Positions 32,358 through 41,037 of a stretch of 64,000 bases of DNA are shown piece after piece. The DNA comes from 2-02-FULL-55-14 sp964581115 (GTDB lineage Bacteria > Bacteroidota > Ignavibacteria > UBA10030): assembly GCA_964581115.1 (NCBI GenBank), contig CAZOMY010000002.1, positions 62,001 through 126,000 on the forward strand, in the 5' to 3' direction. The translations under genes and the position numbers were made by a program. Position 1 is the stretch's first letter. Each line of letters begins with the position of its first letter. The notes under the pieces are model-generated. The model was given only the letters and a program-made list of their open reading frames with translations. It had not been told where the DNA came from and did not search any database.

Positions 32358-32990
32358 ATGTCCAAACTGCTCTTGCTGCGCCACGGCGAATCGCAATGGA
32401 ATCTGGAGAACCGCTTCACCGGCTGGGTCGACATTCCGCTTTCGCCTAAAGGAGAGGAAGAGGCCCGGGCCGCCGGAGAGAAGCTCAAGGCCTACCGGTT
32501 TCACAAAGGATACACGTCCGTTCTCCAGCGGGCGATCAAGACGCTCGAGATCGTCCTGAGCATCACGGGTCAGAAAGACCTGCCCGTCGAGCGGGATCAG
32601 GCACTCAACGAGCGACACTACGGCGCACTACAGGGGAAGAACAAGGCCGAGATCGGCGCGCAGTACGGCGAAGCCCAGCTCAAGATCTGGCGTCGCAGCT
32701 ACGACGTGCCTCCGCCGAAGGAGAAGACCGAATTGAATCCCGATGGCGTCAGCGAGAGCCTCAAAGACACGGCAGCCCGCACGCTACCGTATTTCCAGAG
32801 CAAGATCCTGCCCGATGTGCTATCGGGGAAGGACGTGATCGTCGCCGCACACGGCAACAGCCTGCGCTCCATCGTGATGCATCTCGACAATCTGACGAAG
32901 GAGGAGGTGTTGGAGCTCAACATCCCGACCGGCGCTCCGTTGCTCTACGTGTATGACGGGAACAAGATCGTCGAACATCGGTACCTATGA
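32358..32990 (+). CDS. gpmA: 2,3-bisphosphoglycerate-dependent phosphoglycerate mutase
   Basis: 210 aa from ATG 32358, with GGAGG at ribosome-binding distance. Catalytic motif LLLLRHGESQWN (His about 9, phosphorylated), NRFTGWVDIPLSPKGEEEA, the proton-relay Glu in NERHYGALQGKNKAE and the second His in VIVAAHGNSLRSIVMHL. Shorter than the E. coli enzyme (250 aa), with a shortened insertion near WRRSYDVPPP. It acts in glycolysis and gluconeogenesis. It follows metH by 13 bp. Confidence 0.94.
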   Translation: MSKLLLLRHGESQWNLENRFTGWVDIPLSPKGEEEARAAGEKLKAYRFHKGYTSVLQRAIKTLEIVLSITGQKDLPVERDQALNERHYGALQGKNKAEIGAQYGEAQLKIWRRSYDVPPPKEKTELNPDGVSESLKDTAARTLPYFQSKILPDVLSGKDVIVAAHGNSLRSIVMHLDNLTKEEVLELNIPTGAPLLYVYDGNKIVEHRYL

Positions 32991-33127
32991 TCTCTGAAGC
33001 GCCAAGCCGGCTGGTACGCCTATCCCCGGCGGCGGCCCGATGACCTGAAGTTCGGACTATCGGAATCCCGGCAATCAGTTTTCACACCTGGATTCGGTCA
33101 TCCAGGATTGCATTTCGACCGTTAATC

Positions 33128-33511
33128 GTGTATACTTTTTTTGATTGGGGAGAGCGGTTCGAGGCGGGAATACGCCATTTCAACCGCGAGGAGTTCTTCG
33201 AGGCGCACGAAGTGTGGGAAGACCTGTGGCACGAGGTCCGCGACGACGACCGAAGCTTCCTGCAAGCCTTGATCCAGGTCGCAGCGGGATTCTATCACCA
33301 CCAATGCGACAACCCGCGGGGCTCGGCCAGCCAGCTTCGCAAGGCCGGAGACAAGCTTTCGCGCTATCCATCAACTCATCGGGGGATCCTGGTGGGCATT
33401 TTACTGGCCGACCTTCAGCGATGGGCGGAAGAAGGGCGGGAGGGCGCGCAGGCGGTTGGAAGGAGTGCCTACCCCCGCATCACGACTGAAACGATGACGT
33501 CACCATCCTAG
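33128..33511 (+). CDS. DUF309-family protein
   Basis: 127 aa. DUF309 signature: FNREEFFEAHEVWEDLWHE (about 19-37), DRSFLQALIQVAAGFYHH and the C-terminal helices. The conserved His/Glu pattern suggests a metal or ligand site, but the function is unknown. GTG 33128 is the only in-frame start before the conserved motif. A TTG-N20-TATACTT promoter-like sequence (33106-33135) overlaps that start codon, so one of the two calls must be wrong. Confidence 0.8.
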   Translation: MYTFFDWGERFEAGIRHFNREEFFEAHEVWEDLWHEVRDDDRSFLQALIQVAAGFYHHQCDNPRGSASQLRKAGDKLSRYPSTHRGILVGILLADLQRWAEEGREGAQAVGRSAYPRITTETMTSPS

Positions 33512-33533
33512 TTCTTCTTGAGGAGAGGTTCGT

Positions 33534-33872
33534 ATGGCTACCATGATCACTGAGGAATGCATCAACTGCGGCGCTTGTGAGCCCGAGTGCCCCAACACCG
33601 CCATCTATGCCGGCGGCGTGCAATGGGAGCTCAACGGGCAGACCCACGATGCGCTGTCGAATGACTTCTATTACATTGTTCCCGAAAAGTGCACCGAATG
33701 CGTCGGCCACTTTGACCAGGAGCAATGCGCGGCAGTGTGCCCCGTGGACTGCTGCGTCCCCGACCCGAATCACGTCGAATCCGAAGAGGTTCTGCTCGAC
33801 CGGGCGAAGCAGTTGCATCCGGACCGGGCATTCCCCGAACTCAGCGCGGCGACGTCTCACTTCCGCAAGTAG
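33534..33872 (+). CDS. YfhL-like 2[4Fe-4S] ferredoxin
   Basis: 112 aa. The first cluster motif CINCGACEPECP (residues 12-23) and the second CTECVGHFDQEQCAAVCPVDC, with the enlarged spacing (CxxC-x8-CxxxC) characteristic of the YfhL/Alvin ferredoxin group of very low potential. A C-terminal helix follows. It is an electron carrier of unknown partner. A GAGGAGAGG ribosome-binding site lies before ATG 33534. Confidence 0.93.
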   Translation: MATMITEECINCGACEPECPNTAIYAGGVQWELNGQTHDALSNDFYYIVPEKCTECVGHFDQEQCAAVCPVDCCVPDPNHVESEEVLLDRAKQLHPDRAFPELSAATSHFRK

Positions 33873-33892
33873 GAGCACTCCAACTCACGCAG

Positions 33893-33928
33893 ACGAGTCG
33901 GCCTGTTGACGAACGGCCGACTCGTTCC
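33893..33928 (+). terminator. 11-bp hairpin between ferredoxin and MBL genes
   Basis: ACGAGTCGGCC (33893-33903) pairs perfectly with GGCCGACTCGT (33915-33925); a short T-containing tail follows. The MBL start is 18 nt further on. Confidence 0.65.
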
Positions 33929-33943
33929 GTTTCTGGCCCGCCT

Positions 33944-34789
33944 ATGACCATCGGACCCTATTCGATCACGGCCCTCGAGACCGGTCGCTTCTCGCTCGAC
34001 GGAGGCGCGATGTTCGGCATTGTGCCGTGGGTCTTCTGGTCGCGCACCAATCCCCCGGACGAGCGTCAGCGTATCACGCTGGCAGCCCGTAGTCTCCTCA
34101 TCCGAGGGGAGGGCCGTACGATCCTCGTCGACAACGGCAACGGCGACAAGTGGAACGATAAGCTGAAAGATATCTATCGCCTCGATACGAGCGGAGGCGA
34201 TCTGTCGACCTCGCTTGATTCCGCCGGCGTCCGACCGGAGGAGGTCACGGATGTCATTCTAACACACCTCCACTTTGACCATGCCGGCGGTTCGACCGTT
34301 CGACGAGGCGGCCGCTTGGTGCCCGCATTTCCAAATGCGACGTTCCATGTACAGCGCGACCACTGGGAGTGGTCGAAGGAGCCGACCGACCGCGATCGTG
34401 CATCGTTCATGCCCGACGACTATCTGCCGCTCTGGGAGGCAGGTGTACTCGAATTGGTTGACGGACAGCGCGAGCTCTTCCCCGGCATCGAACTGATTGT
34501 TTGCAACGGGCACACGACGGCGCAACAATTGCCAAAGATCTCCGACGGTCGCACGACGCTCTTGTTCTGCTGTGACCTCATCCCGACCGCATCGCATGTG
34601 CCGTACCCGTACATCATGGGCTACGACCTCCGACCACTCGTGACCTTGGAGGAGAAGAAGCGGATCCTTCCCCGAGCCCACCAAGAAGGATGGATAATGT
34701 TCCTCCAGCACGATCCCGAGGTCCCGGCAATCACGCTCAAGGCGACGGACAAAGGCTACGCCGTGGACCGTCGCATATCGCAGGTCTGA
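33944..34789 (+). CDS. Metallo-beta-lactamase-fold hydrolase
   Basis: 281 aa from ATG 33944; an open frame upstream runs across the hairpin and is not homologous. Zinc motif TLHLHFDHAGG (HxHxDH form LTHLHFDHAGG, about residue 107), the third His in VCNGHTTAQQ, the bridging Asp in LFCCDLIPT and a final His in FLQHDPE. Related proteins include quorum-quenching lactonases and other MBL hydrolases. The substrate is not predictable. No signal peptide. The 187 bp that follow hold no gene I can support. Confidence 0.88.
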   Translation: MTIGPYSITALETGRFSLDGGAMFGIVPWVFWSRTNPPDERQRITLAARSLLIRGEGRTILVDNGNGDKWNDKLKDIYRLDTSGGDLSTSLDSAGVRPEEVTDVILTHLHFDHAGGSTVRRGGRLVPAFPNATFHVQRDHWEWSKEPTDRDRASFMPDDYLPLWEAGVLELVDGQRELFPGIELIVCNGHTTAQQLPKISDGRTTLLFCCDLIPTASHVPYPYIMGYDLRPLVTLEEKKRILPRAHQEGWIMFLQHDPEVPAITLKATDKGYAVDRRISQV

Positions 34790-34976
34790 TCGAGCGCTCA
34801 TGACGGCGATCGAGAATGGAGGGTTCACCCGTACGATGTACGACCGATCCCACAACCTGGCCGATAGTCGATGCACGTACGGCTTAGGCCGACCGACGCT
34901 CGTACCGTGCAAGGGGGCCGGCGGCAGAATATTCGCTGGACCGGCACCGAACCAGGGTCAATCCTGCCTCTGACCG

Positions 34977-35933
34977 ATGTCGAATCTTAGCGTACTGGTC
35001 AAGCGAGAAGCCCAACGCCTCGGATGTGCCGCCGTGGGCATCGCCCGCTCCGGAGTGCTTGATGCCGAAGGGGAACGATTGAAGGAATGGTTGGACCGAG
35101 GCTTTCATGCTTCGATGGGGTGGATGGCCCGGCGCTCGGCAGAACGAATCGACCCTCAACGGATCCTTCCCTCGGTCCGATCGGTCGTCATGATCGCCGT
35201 CAACTACTTCGCCGGACACCATCATTCCGAGAGGACGGCTAGCGCCAAGATCTCACGCTATGCGTGGGGCGACGACTATCACGACATCGTGCTCCGAAAG
35301 GTCGAACAGCTGGCGGAATTCATTCGCAGCCAGCAACCCGGTGCCGAGACAAAGTGCTATGTCGACACCGGACCGGTCATGGAGAAGGCCTGGGCAGCCC
35401 GTGCCGGCGTTGGATGGATCGGCAAGCACACCAATGTGATCACGCAGAAGACGGGTTCGTGGGTGTTTCTGGGGACGTTGCTGACCTCCGCCGAGCTGGA
35501 ACCGGATGAACCGGCGGTCGACCATTGCGGTACGTGTCGGGCCTGTCTCGAAGCGTGTCCGACTGGCGCCTTCCCCGAGCCGTATGTCCTCGACGCATCC
35601 AGATGCATCTCCTATCTCACGATCGAACACAGAGGTCCATTTACAGCGCTACAGCAAAGCCGGCTGGACGGATGGGTGTTTGGTTGCGACGTGTGTCAGG
35701 AGGTCTGCCCGTGGAACCGTTTCGAACGGGAGACCGACGAGCCGGGATTCCAGCCGCGAAAAGGAAATGAAGCTCCATTGTTGGAAGACCTGTTGCGGCT
35801 GTCAGAATCGCAGTTCTTGGAGCGATTCAAGGGGTCGCCGATCTTGCGTCCGAAACATGAGGGATTCATCAGAAACGTTCGGGCGGTGCTTGAATCGTTG
35901 CGAAAATCAGGGCATCATAATGAAGAAGACTGA
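34977..35933 (+). CDS. queG: Epoxyqueuosine reductase QueG
   Basis: 318 aa. The N-terminal cobalamin-binding part has AVGIARSGVLD, GFHASMGWMARR and the SVVMIAVNYF strand. Two [4Fe-4S] clusters are bound by CGTCRACLEACPTGAF and CDVCQEVCPWN. It reduces epoxyqueuosine to queuosine in tRNA with cob(I)alamin, completing the pathway begun by tgt in this window. The C-terminal extra domain of some orthologues is absent. Confidence 0.95.
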   Translation: MSNLSVLVKREAQRLGCAAVGIARSGVLDAEGERLKEWLDRGFHASMGWMARRSAERIDPQRILPSVRSVVMIAVNYFAGHHHSERTASAKISRYAWGDDYHDIVLRKVEQLAEFIRSQQPGAETKCYVDTGPVMEKAWAARAGVGWIGKHTNVITQKTGSWVFLGTLLTSAELEPDEPAVDHCGTCRACLEACPTGAFPEPYVLDASRCISYLTIEHRGPFTALQQSRLDGWVFGCDVCQEVCPWNRFERETDEPGFQPRKGNEAPLLEDLLRLSESQFLERFKGSPILRPKHEGFIRNVRAVLESLRKSGHHNEED

Positions 35934-35974
35934 ACACTGACAATCCGAGGTTTCATTTCCGACGAGAGGATTCC

Positions 35975-36922
35975 ATGGCTGAACACCATCACAAGGTCGT
36001 CATCATCGGCTCCGGCCCCGCAGGTTTTACCGCCGCGCTCTATGCCGGGCGGGCCAATCTGAACCCCGTCATCTTTGAAGGACATCAACCCGGGGGTCAG
36101 CTGACGATCACGACGGAGGTGGAGAACTATCCCGGCTTTCCGGACGGCTTGATGGGACCGGAAATGATGGAACAATTCCGGAAACAAGCCCATCGCTTCG
36201 GTGCGACCTCGATCTATAAGACGGTCGACGCCGTGGACCTGTCCAAGCGCCCGTTCAAGCTTGAAGCCGATGGTGAGACGTATCTTGCCGACGCGTTGAT
36301 CATCGCAACGGGGGCTACCGCGAAACTGCTCGGGTTGCCTTCCGAGAGCGAATACATGGGATACGGTGTCTCGGCCTGCGCCACCTGCGACGGGTTCTTC
36401 TTCAAGAATCAGCATGTTGTGGTGGTGGGGGGCGGAGATACCGCGATGGAGGAGGCCGACTACCTCACGAAGCATGCCGCGAAAGTGACGGTCATTCACC
36501 GTCGAGACGCCCTGCGAGCTTCGAAGGTCATGCAGGAGCGTGTCAGGAAGAACCCGAAGGTGTCGTTCATCTGGGATACGACCGTGGACGAGGTCCTCGG
36601 AACGGTAAATGAACATGGCCACAAGAAGGTGACAGGTCTCCGACTCAAGAACCTGAAGACCGGAATCCTCAGCGATCTGGCCTGCGACGGTCTCTTTATT
36701 GCCATCGGTCACCAGCCCAACACCGCCCTCTTTAAGAGCGTGTTGGAAACCGATGAGGTTGGATACCTGCTGACAAAGGGTAGGTCGACAGCGACGAACA
36801 TCCCCGGCGTCTTCGCGGCGGGCGATGTGGCCGACCCGACCTACCGACAAGCTGTCACAGCGGCGGGATCAGGTTGTCAGGCGGCCATTGATGCGGAGCG
36901 TTTTCTGGCGCATCAAGAATGA
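35975..36922 (+). CDS. trxB: Thioredoxin-disulfide reductase
   Basis: 315 aa. FAD motif IIGSGPAGFTAALYAGRA, redox-active CATC in SACATCDGFFF (about 140), NADPH motif VVVVGGGDTAMEEADYL and the closing FAD motif GVFAAGDVADPTYRQ. It reduces thioredoxin with NADPH in the cytosol. A GAGAGGA ribosome-binding site precedes the ATG. It may share a transcript with queG, 41 bp upstream. Confidence 0.96.
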   Translation: MAEHHHKVVIIGSGPAGFTAALYAGRANLNPVIFEGHQPGGQLTITTEVENYPGFPDGLMGPEMMEQFRKQAHRFGATSIYKTVDAVDLSKRPFKLEADGETYLADALIIATGATAKLLGLPSESEYMGYGVSACATCDGFFFKNQHVVVVGGGDTAMEEADYLTKHAAKVTVIHRRDALRASKVMQERVRKNPKVSFIWDTTVDEVLGTVNEHGHKKVTGLRLKNLKTGILSDLACDGLFIAIGHQPNTALFKSVLETDEVGYLLTKGRSTATNIPGVFAAGDVADPTYRQAVTAAGSGCQAAIDAERFLAHQE

Positions 36923-36946
36923 GCCAGCCAGAGCCGCGATTCGAAG

Positions 36947-36976
36947 ACCCCCGGAACAGAGGTTCGGGGGTTTTTT
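36947..36976 (+). terminator. Terminator of trxB
   Basis: ACCCCCG (36947-36953) pairs with CGGGGGT (36965-36971), extended by weaker pairs inside, followed by a run of six T. Its T-run is directly followed by the sppA promoter. Confidence 0.85.
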
Positions 36977-36977
36977 A

Positions 36978-37009
36978 TTGACTTTGCTTCTGTCTTTGTC
37001 TATAATTTG
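36978..37009 (+). promoter_or_regulatory. Promoter of sppA
   Basis: TTG (36978-36980), 20 bases, TATAATTTG (37001-37009). It satisfies both a TATAAT -10 and the Bacteroidota TAnnTTTG-type -7 (with one extra base). The clearest promoter in the window; sppA starts at 37035. Confidence 0.75.
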
Positions 37010-37034
37010 TGTCATATCAATGACTTAGGCGAAC

Positions 37035-37952
37035 ATGGCACTTAGTACGACGGGCAAATGGATCATTGGCATCGTGGCGGTTCTGCTCGCTCTGGGTGCT
37101 CTGTTTGTGTTGACCGTCGTCGCGATGCTGTCGGGAGGAGACACGGAAGAGGAGACGGTCGCCTACGGTTCCGGCGGCAAGGTGGCGCTCATCGAATTGA
37201 ATGAACCCATCATGTCGTCCGAGGAGATGGTGCGACTTTTTCGCAAGTACCGCGAAACGCCTTCGGTAAAGGCGATCGTCTTTCGCATTGACTCGCCGGG
37301 CGGAGGTGTTTCGGCGAGTCAAGAGATCTACGAAGAGGTCCGCAAGACCCGCAACAGCGGAAAGCCGGTCGTGGTCTCGATGGGATCCGTGGCCGCCAGC
37401 GGCGGGTACTATGTCGCCTGCGGTGCCGACAAGATCATGGCCAATCCCGGCTCGCTCACCGGCAGCATCGGCGTGATCTTCCAGTTCATTCATTTTGAAG
37501 AGTTGTTCAAGAAGCTCGGCGTGGAGACCTCGACCTTCAAGTCGGGCGAGTTGAAGGATATCGGCTCGCCGTTCCGCAAGACCACGCCGCGGGAGCGCGT
37601 GTATTTCGCCGGACTCGTCGGCGACGTCTACGACCAGTTTGTGAATGTGGTGGCGACGGAACGGAAGCTCGATCTGGCGTACGTCAAGAAATACGCCGAC
37701 GGCCGCGTCTTCACCGGCCGCCAGGCGCATCAATGGGGATTCATCGATACCCTCGGTACATACGAGGATGCGATCGCTCTGGCGGCGAAGCTTGGCGCGA
37801 TCGAAGGCACGCCTCGCACGGTCCGGGAGCGGAAGCGCAAGACCTTCTTCGAGCAGTTGATGGGCGAGACGATCGCCGACGTGGCGCGATGGCGCAACGT
37901 CGTCTCGCAACCGATCCTGCAGTATCGTCTGGCTTCACCCGACGAGCGCTGA
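37035..37952 (+). CDS. sppA: Signal peptide peptidase SppA (short form)
   Basis: 305 aa, the single-domain type. An N-terminal membrane anchor (about 8-33), then the ClpP-like serine/lysine protease fold: RIDSPGGGVSASQEIYEEV, the catalytic Ser in SMGSVAASGGYYVACGA and the catalytic Lys in STFKSGELKDIGSPFRK. It degrades leftover signal peptides in or near the inner membrane. Confidence 0.95.
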   Translation: MALSTTGKWIIGIVAVLLALGALFVLTVVAMLSGGDTEEETVAYGSGGKVALIELNEPIMSSEEMVRLFRKYRETPSVKAIVFRIDSPGGGVSASQEIYEEVRKTRNSGKPVVVSMGSVAASGGYYVACGADKIMANPGSLTGSIGVIFQFIHFEELFKKLGVETSTFKSGELKDIGSPFRKTTPRERVYFAGLVGDVYDQFVNVVATERKLDLAYVKKYADGRVFTGRQAHQWGFIDTLGTYEDAIALAAKLGAIEGTPRTVRERKRKTFFEQLMGETIADVARWRNVVSQPILQYRLASPDER

Positions 37953-38013
37953 ACAAAAAAGCGGCAGACCAGAACCGTACGACCGGAACCGAACGGCAAC
38001 AGCAGGAGGTCAC

Positions 38014-38310
38014 GTGACCAAGGCCGATATTGTGGATGTCATCGCCTCAGCCACCGGACTCACTAAAGTTGAGACCGAGGCCGTCGTTGACGGGTTCATT
38101 CAGACCGTCATCAACGCGATGAAGGAAGGCAAGAACATCGAGATCCGCGGTTTCGGAAGCTTCAAGGTGAAGAAGCGCAAAGGACGGATCGCGCGCAATC
38201 CCCGCACCGGCCAGCAAGTAATGGTCGACGAGCACTTCGTGCCCATCTTCAAGGTATCGAAGGAGCTTAAACACGTCGTGGACGAGAATCTGAAGAAGGC
38301 GGGAGGCTGA
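38014..38310 (+). CDS. HU-family DNA-binding protein
   Basis: 98 aa from GTG 38014, preceded by a strong AGGAGGT. HU/IHF fold: ADIVDVIASATGLTK, VNA-like VINAMKEGKNIEIRGFGSFKVKKRKGRIARNPRTGQ (arm with the conserved Arg-Asn-Pro tip) and FKVSKELKHVV. It bends and compacts DNA as a dimer. Could be HU or an IHF-like paralogue. Confidence 0.95.
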   Translation: MTKADIVDVIASATGLTKVETEAVVDGFIQTVINAMKEGKNIEIRGFGSFKVKKRKGRIARNPRTGQQVMVDEHFVPIFKVSKELKHVVDENLKKAGG

Positions 38311-38316
38311 CGAACG

Positions 38317-39024
38317 ATGCGACCTGCAGTGGCGTGTGCCAAATGCAAGGCCGAGTTGACGTGGGGCCAGACCCCGTGCCCGACGTGCGGCGCGGTCGTG
38401 GACTGGCCGGGGGGAAGCAAGCGTGCCGTGAAACCAGCCCCCGTTGCGTCGTTTCCTATCCGTAACGTCGCGCTCCTCGTTCTGGTGATCGCCGCGGCAG
38501 TCGTCCTGCTCGAGACGATCACGGCTCCTCCGACGGCGCCGACGCCGGTCGCCGGCACTCCGCAACAACCGGTTGCGAGTCAGCCGGCGGGGCCCGACAT
38601 GAATGCGCTCGCGCATCTCAATGATCTCGAAGCCAGGGTGAAAGCCCAGCCGTCGAACGCCGACCTTCGCCTTGAATTGGCCAACCACCTGATGGATGCG
38701 CGGTTCTTTGACCGGGCCATCCAGGCCTATCGCGAGGTCCTGAAGCTTCAGCCGAAGAACGCGAATGCCCGCGTCGACATGGGCATCTGCATGAAAGAGA
38801 CGGGTGACCTCGAAGGCGCCAAGAGTGAAATGAAGCGGGCACTCAGGGACGTCCCCGAACATTTGCAGGCCCACTACAATCTTGGCATCGTCTGCCTCGT
38901 GCAGGGAAACCTGCAGGAGGCGAATGAATGGTTCACCAAGACGGCCAACTTGTCGCCGAATAGTGAGCTCGGACAACGGGCTCGACAAATGCTCCAGCAG
39001 CACGCAGCGGTTACCACACCCTAA
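38317..39024 (+). CDS. Zinc-ribbon, membrane-anchored TPR protein
   Basis: 235 aa. An N-terminal zinc ribbon (CAKC...CPTC, residues 7-26), a single transmembrane helix (about 47-68), a Pro/Thr-rich linker and then about three to four TPR repeats (for example ANHLMDARFFDRAIQAYREVLKLQPKN, ARVDMGICMKETGDLEGAKSEM, AHYNLGIVCLVQGNLQEANEWF). It probably serves as a scaffold for protein contacts. It lies 6 bp after the HU gene. Confidence 0.85.
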   Translation: MRPAVACAKCKAELTWGQTPCPTCGAVVDWPGGSKRAVKPAPVASFPIRNVALLVLVIAAAVVLLETITAPPTAPTPVAGTPQQPVASQPAGPDMNALAHLNDLEARVKAQPSNADLRLELANHLMDARFFDRAIQAYREVLKLQPKNANARVDMGICMKETGDLEGAKSEMKRALRDVPEHLQAHYNLGIVCLVQGNLQEANEWFTKTANLSPNSELGQRARQMLQQHAAVTTP

Positions 39025-39046
39025 CCCATCCACCGGAGGTCGCGCC

Positions 39047-39142
39047 ATGCCCAGCGGCAAGAAGCGCAAGCGCCACAAGATGGCGACCCACAAGCGCAAG
39101 AAGCGCTTGCGGAAGATGCGACATAAGAAGAAGAACCGTTAG
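39047..39142 (+). CDS. AURKAIP1/COX24-type tiny basic protein
   Basis: 31 aa, 18 of them Lys or Arg plus several His (MPSGKKRKRHKMATHKRKKR at the start). It matches the short AURKAIP1/COX24 domain protein common in the Bacteroidota/Chlorobiota group and related to a mitochondrial small-subunit ribosomal protein, so a ribosomal role is likely. A CGGAGGTC ribosome-binding site lies before ATG 39047, and a strong terminator follows. Confidence 0.88.
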   Translation: MPSGKKRKRHKMATHKRKKRLRKMRHKKKNR

Positions 39143-39156
39143 TCGACATCGCCCGA

Positions 39157-39192
39157 CCGCCCTGCGGGACGCCGCAGGGCGGAGGCTTCTTT
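39157..39192 (+). terminator. Terminator after the COX24-like gene
   Basis: CCGCCCTGCGG (39157-39167), loop GACG, CCGCAGGGCGG (39172-39182): a perfect 11-bp stem followed by a T-rich tail. It sits 20 nt before the next gene's ATG. Confidence 0.8.
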
Positions 39193-39202
39193 GTATCATG
39201 GC

Positions 39203-40108
39203 ATGATCCCGTTCTTCCGTCTTCGCTGGCCGGTCCTCGTTTTGTCGGTCCTCGCCCTGCGTCCGGCCACCACTGGCGCATGGGGATTCGTTTCTCATCG
39301 TCAGATCAACGAACAGGCCATTCGCTCGCTTCCCGACGCCGTCGCTCCGTTCTTCAAGTCGGTCGCCGACACGCTCGTCGCCTGGTCTGTGAAGCCCGAC
39401 CTCCGCCGGTCCTCCGATCCAACGGAGGGGCCGAGGCACTACATCGACATCGATCGCTACGGCGGCCCTCCGTTCGCCGGGCTTCCCCGCGACCGGGCTG
39501 TCGCCGTGCGCAAGTTCGGCCGCCGCACGGTCGATACGAACGGGACCGTCCCATGGGTCATCGCTGACCTGACCGACAGTCTCGCGGCTGCGATGCGCGC
39601 TGGGGACGGTCTGGCGATCGTCCGACACGCCGCCGACCTGTCGCACTACGTGGCCGATGCCCATGTGCCTTTGCATGCCACCGAGAACTATGACGGCCAG
39701 CTGTCCGGTCAGAAGGGCCTGCATGCCCGGTGGGAGTCACGGTTGCCGGAACGGTTCGGAAGGTCTTATCAACTCGCCCCTCAGCCAGTGCGGCCCATTG
39801 CCGACCCCCTCGATGAGGCCTTTCGCATTGTCCTCGAAAGCTACCTGCTTGTCGATTCGATCCTCATCGCTGACCGCGGAGCGCGAGAGGACATTCCCGT
39901 GGACCAGCTGACACGAAAACGGGAAATCCGCGGACGCGCGGTCGATGAATTTGTGCCGGAGTACTATGAGCGTTTCCATGAGCGGCTCGACGGCATGGTC
40001 GAGCGACGATTGCAGGCGTCGATTGGGGCAGTGGCCTCGTACTGGACGGCCGCCTGGGTGAGAGCCGGACGGCCCGACCTGGCTTCGGTCCGGGTGGTCT
40101 GGCCTTAG
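39203..40108 (+). CDS. Secreted zinc-dependent phospholipase C / S1-P1 nuclease-like protein
   Basis: 301 aa from ATG 39203. The N-terminal signal peptide has a basic start, a hydrophobic core and likely cleavage before WGFVSH. Mature N-terminus WGFVSHRQINEQAIRSLP, the metal-binding HYIDID, DLSHYVADAHVPLHATENYDG and GLHARWESRLPE match the all-alpha three-zinc family (zinc-dependent PLC / S1-P1 nuclease). The substrate (lipid or nucleic acid) is undecided. Likely periplasmic or exported. Confidence 0.85.
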   Translation: MIPFFRLRWPVLVLSVLALRPATTGAWGFVSHRQINEQAIRSLPDAVAPFFKSVADTLVAWSVKPDLRRSSDPTEGPRHYIDIDRYGGPPFAGLPRDRAVAVRKFGRRTVDTNGTVPWVIADLTDSLAAAMRAGDGLAIVRHAADLSHYVADAHVPLHATENYDGQLSGQKGLHARWESRLPERFGRSYQLAPQPVRPIADPLDEAFRIVLESYLLVDSILIADRGAREDIPVDQLTRKREIRGRAVDEFVPEYYERFHERLDGMVERRLQASIGAVASYWTAAWVRAGRPDLASVRVVWP

Positions 40109-40110
40109 GA

Positions 40111-40140
40111 TTGTATCTGAAGCCCTCTTTATCTATGTTG
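40111..40140 (+). promoter_or_regulatory. Promoter of the YtxH-like gene
   Basis: TTG (40111-40113), 20 bases, TATGTTG (40134-40140). The coding start follows at 40183 after an AAGGAG ribosome-binding site. Confidence 0.65.
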
Positions 40141-40182
40141 AAGTGGCGATCTTTACCACTGACGTGAACAAGGAGTCATACT

Positions 40183-40524
40183 ATGGCGAATGAGAACAAT
40201 GACGGCATGGCCAAAGGCCTCGTCGTCGGTTTCATCTCGGGAGCGATCGTTGGTGCTGTTGTCGGACTGCTGTTTGCCCCCAAGGCGGGCAAGGAGCTTC
40301 GGGCCGATATCCGCGAGAAGGCCGGCGATCTGGCCGAAGAAGCCGAGGAGTACATCCAGAAAGCTCGAGCGAAGGCGACCGAATTGATCAACGAGGGCAA
40401 GAAGCGGTCGAACGACCTCATCTCCGATGCGCGCAAGAAGGCCGACACGCTGCTCGGCGATGCCGAGCGGATCCTCGGAGATGCCCGCTCAAAGAACACC
40501 GGCGACCGCGGACGCACCAGTTGA
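40183..40524 (+). CDS. YtxH-domain protein
   Basis: 113 aa. An N-terminal glycine-rich membrane helix (GLVVGFISGAIVGAVVGLLFAPKAGKELR, family signature) followed by a long, charged amphipathic helix with KARAKATEL / SDARKKADTL repeats. YtxH-like proteins are small stress-associated membrane proteins of unknown mechanism. The next gene has the same anchor-plus-helix plan. Confidence 0.88.
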   Translation: MANENNDGMAKGLVVGFISGAIVGAVVGLLFAPKAGKELRADIREKAGDLAEEAEEYIQKARAKATELINEGKKRSNDLISDARKKADTLLGDAERILGDARSKNTGDRGRTS

Positions 40525-40572
40525 TCGCAACGGTCACCTCCGACCACCAGGATCTTCGTCCAAGGGAGTGCC

Positions 40573-40977
40573 GTGGAATCCTTCATTCAGTTCGCGCAGG
40601 CGATCGCGCTGTTGAGTGCGGCCGCCTTGTGCATGTATCTTATCGTGACGCTCGTCCGGCTTAACGCCACCTTGGCATCCGTCCAGCGGGACGTGTCGGA
40701 CGTCGCGAAACAGCTCAAGCCGCTCCTCGAACATCTCACCGTCGTATCGGAGAAGCTGCGATCCATCGCGACGCAGATCGACGAGCAGGTGTCCCTCGCG
40801 CGAGGGTCCCTTGAATCGATCAGGCGCATGGCGCGCAATATTGAGCAATTCGAGGAACGCATCCAGCAACGGCTCGAAGAACCCATCCACAAGGTCCTGT
40901 CGGCGATCGGCAGGATCATCGCTAAAGTGGTGTCGTTCTTCGGAGCACGATCCACAACCGGCCACGCCGGTCAATGA
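40573..40977 (+). CDS. DUF948-like membrane-anchored helical protein
   Basis: 134 aa from GTG 40573. One N-terminal transmembrane helix (about 6-27), then a coiled coil (LNATLASVQRDVSDVAKQLKPLLEHLTVVSEKL) typical of DUF948, and a C-terminal amphipathic end. Often paired with YtxH genes, as here, where it follows by 48 bp. Function unknown. Confidence 0.75.
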   Translation: MESFIQFAQAIALLSAAALCMYLIVTLVRLNATLASVQRDVSDVAKQLKPLLEHLTVVSEKLRSIATQIDEQVSLARGSLESIRRMARNIEQFEERIQQRLEEPIHKVLSAIGRIIAKVVSFFGARSTTGHAGQ

Positions 40978-40984
40978 TCAGCAC

Positions 40985-41018
40985 AGCGGCGGCCCCGAAG
41001 GGTCGCCGCTGGCGTTTC
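40985..41018 (+). terminator. Strong hairpin before the EF-G gene
   Basis: AGCGGCGGCCC (40985-40995) pairs with GGGTCGCCGCT (41000-41010) around CGAA (one G-U pair). The tail GGCGTTTCC is only weakly T-rich. The EF-G GTG start is 27 nt away. Confidence 0.55.
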
Positions 41019-41037
41019 CTCACCAAGGAGTGTACTC

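Noticed and set aside
33725..33943. 73-residue N-terminal extension of the MBL hydrolase
   Set aside because: It overlaps the ferredoxin gene and an 11-bp hairpin; the ATG at 33944 gives the normal family N-terminus.
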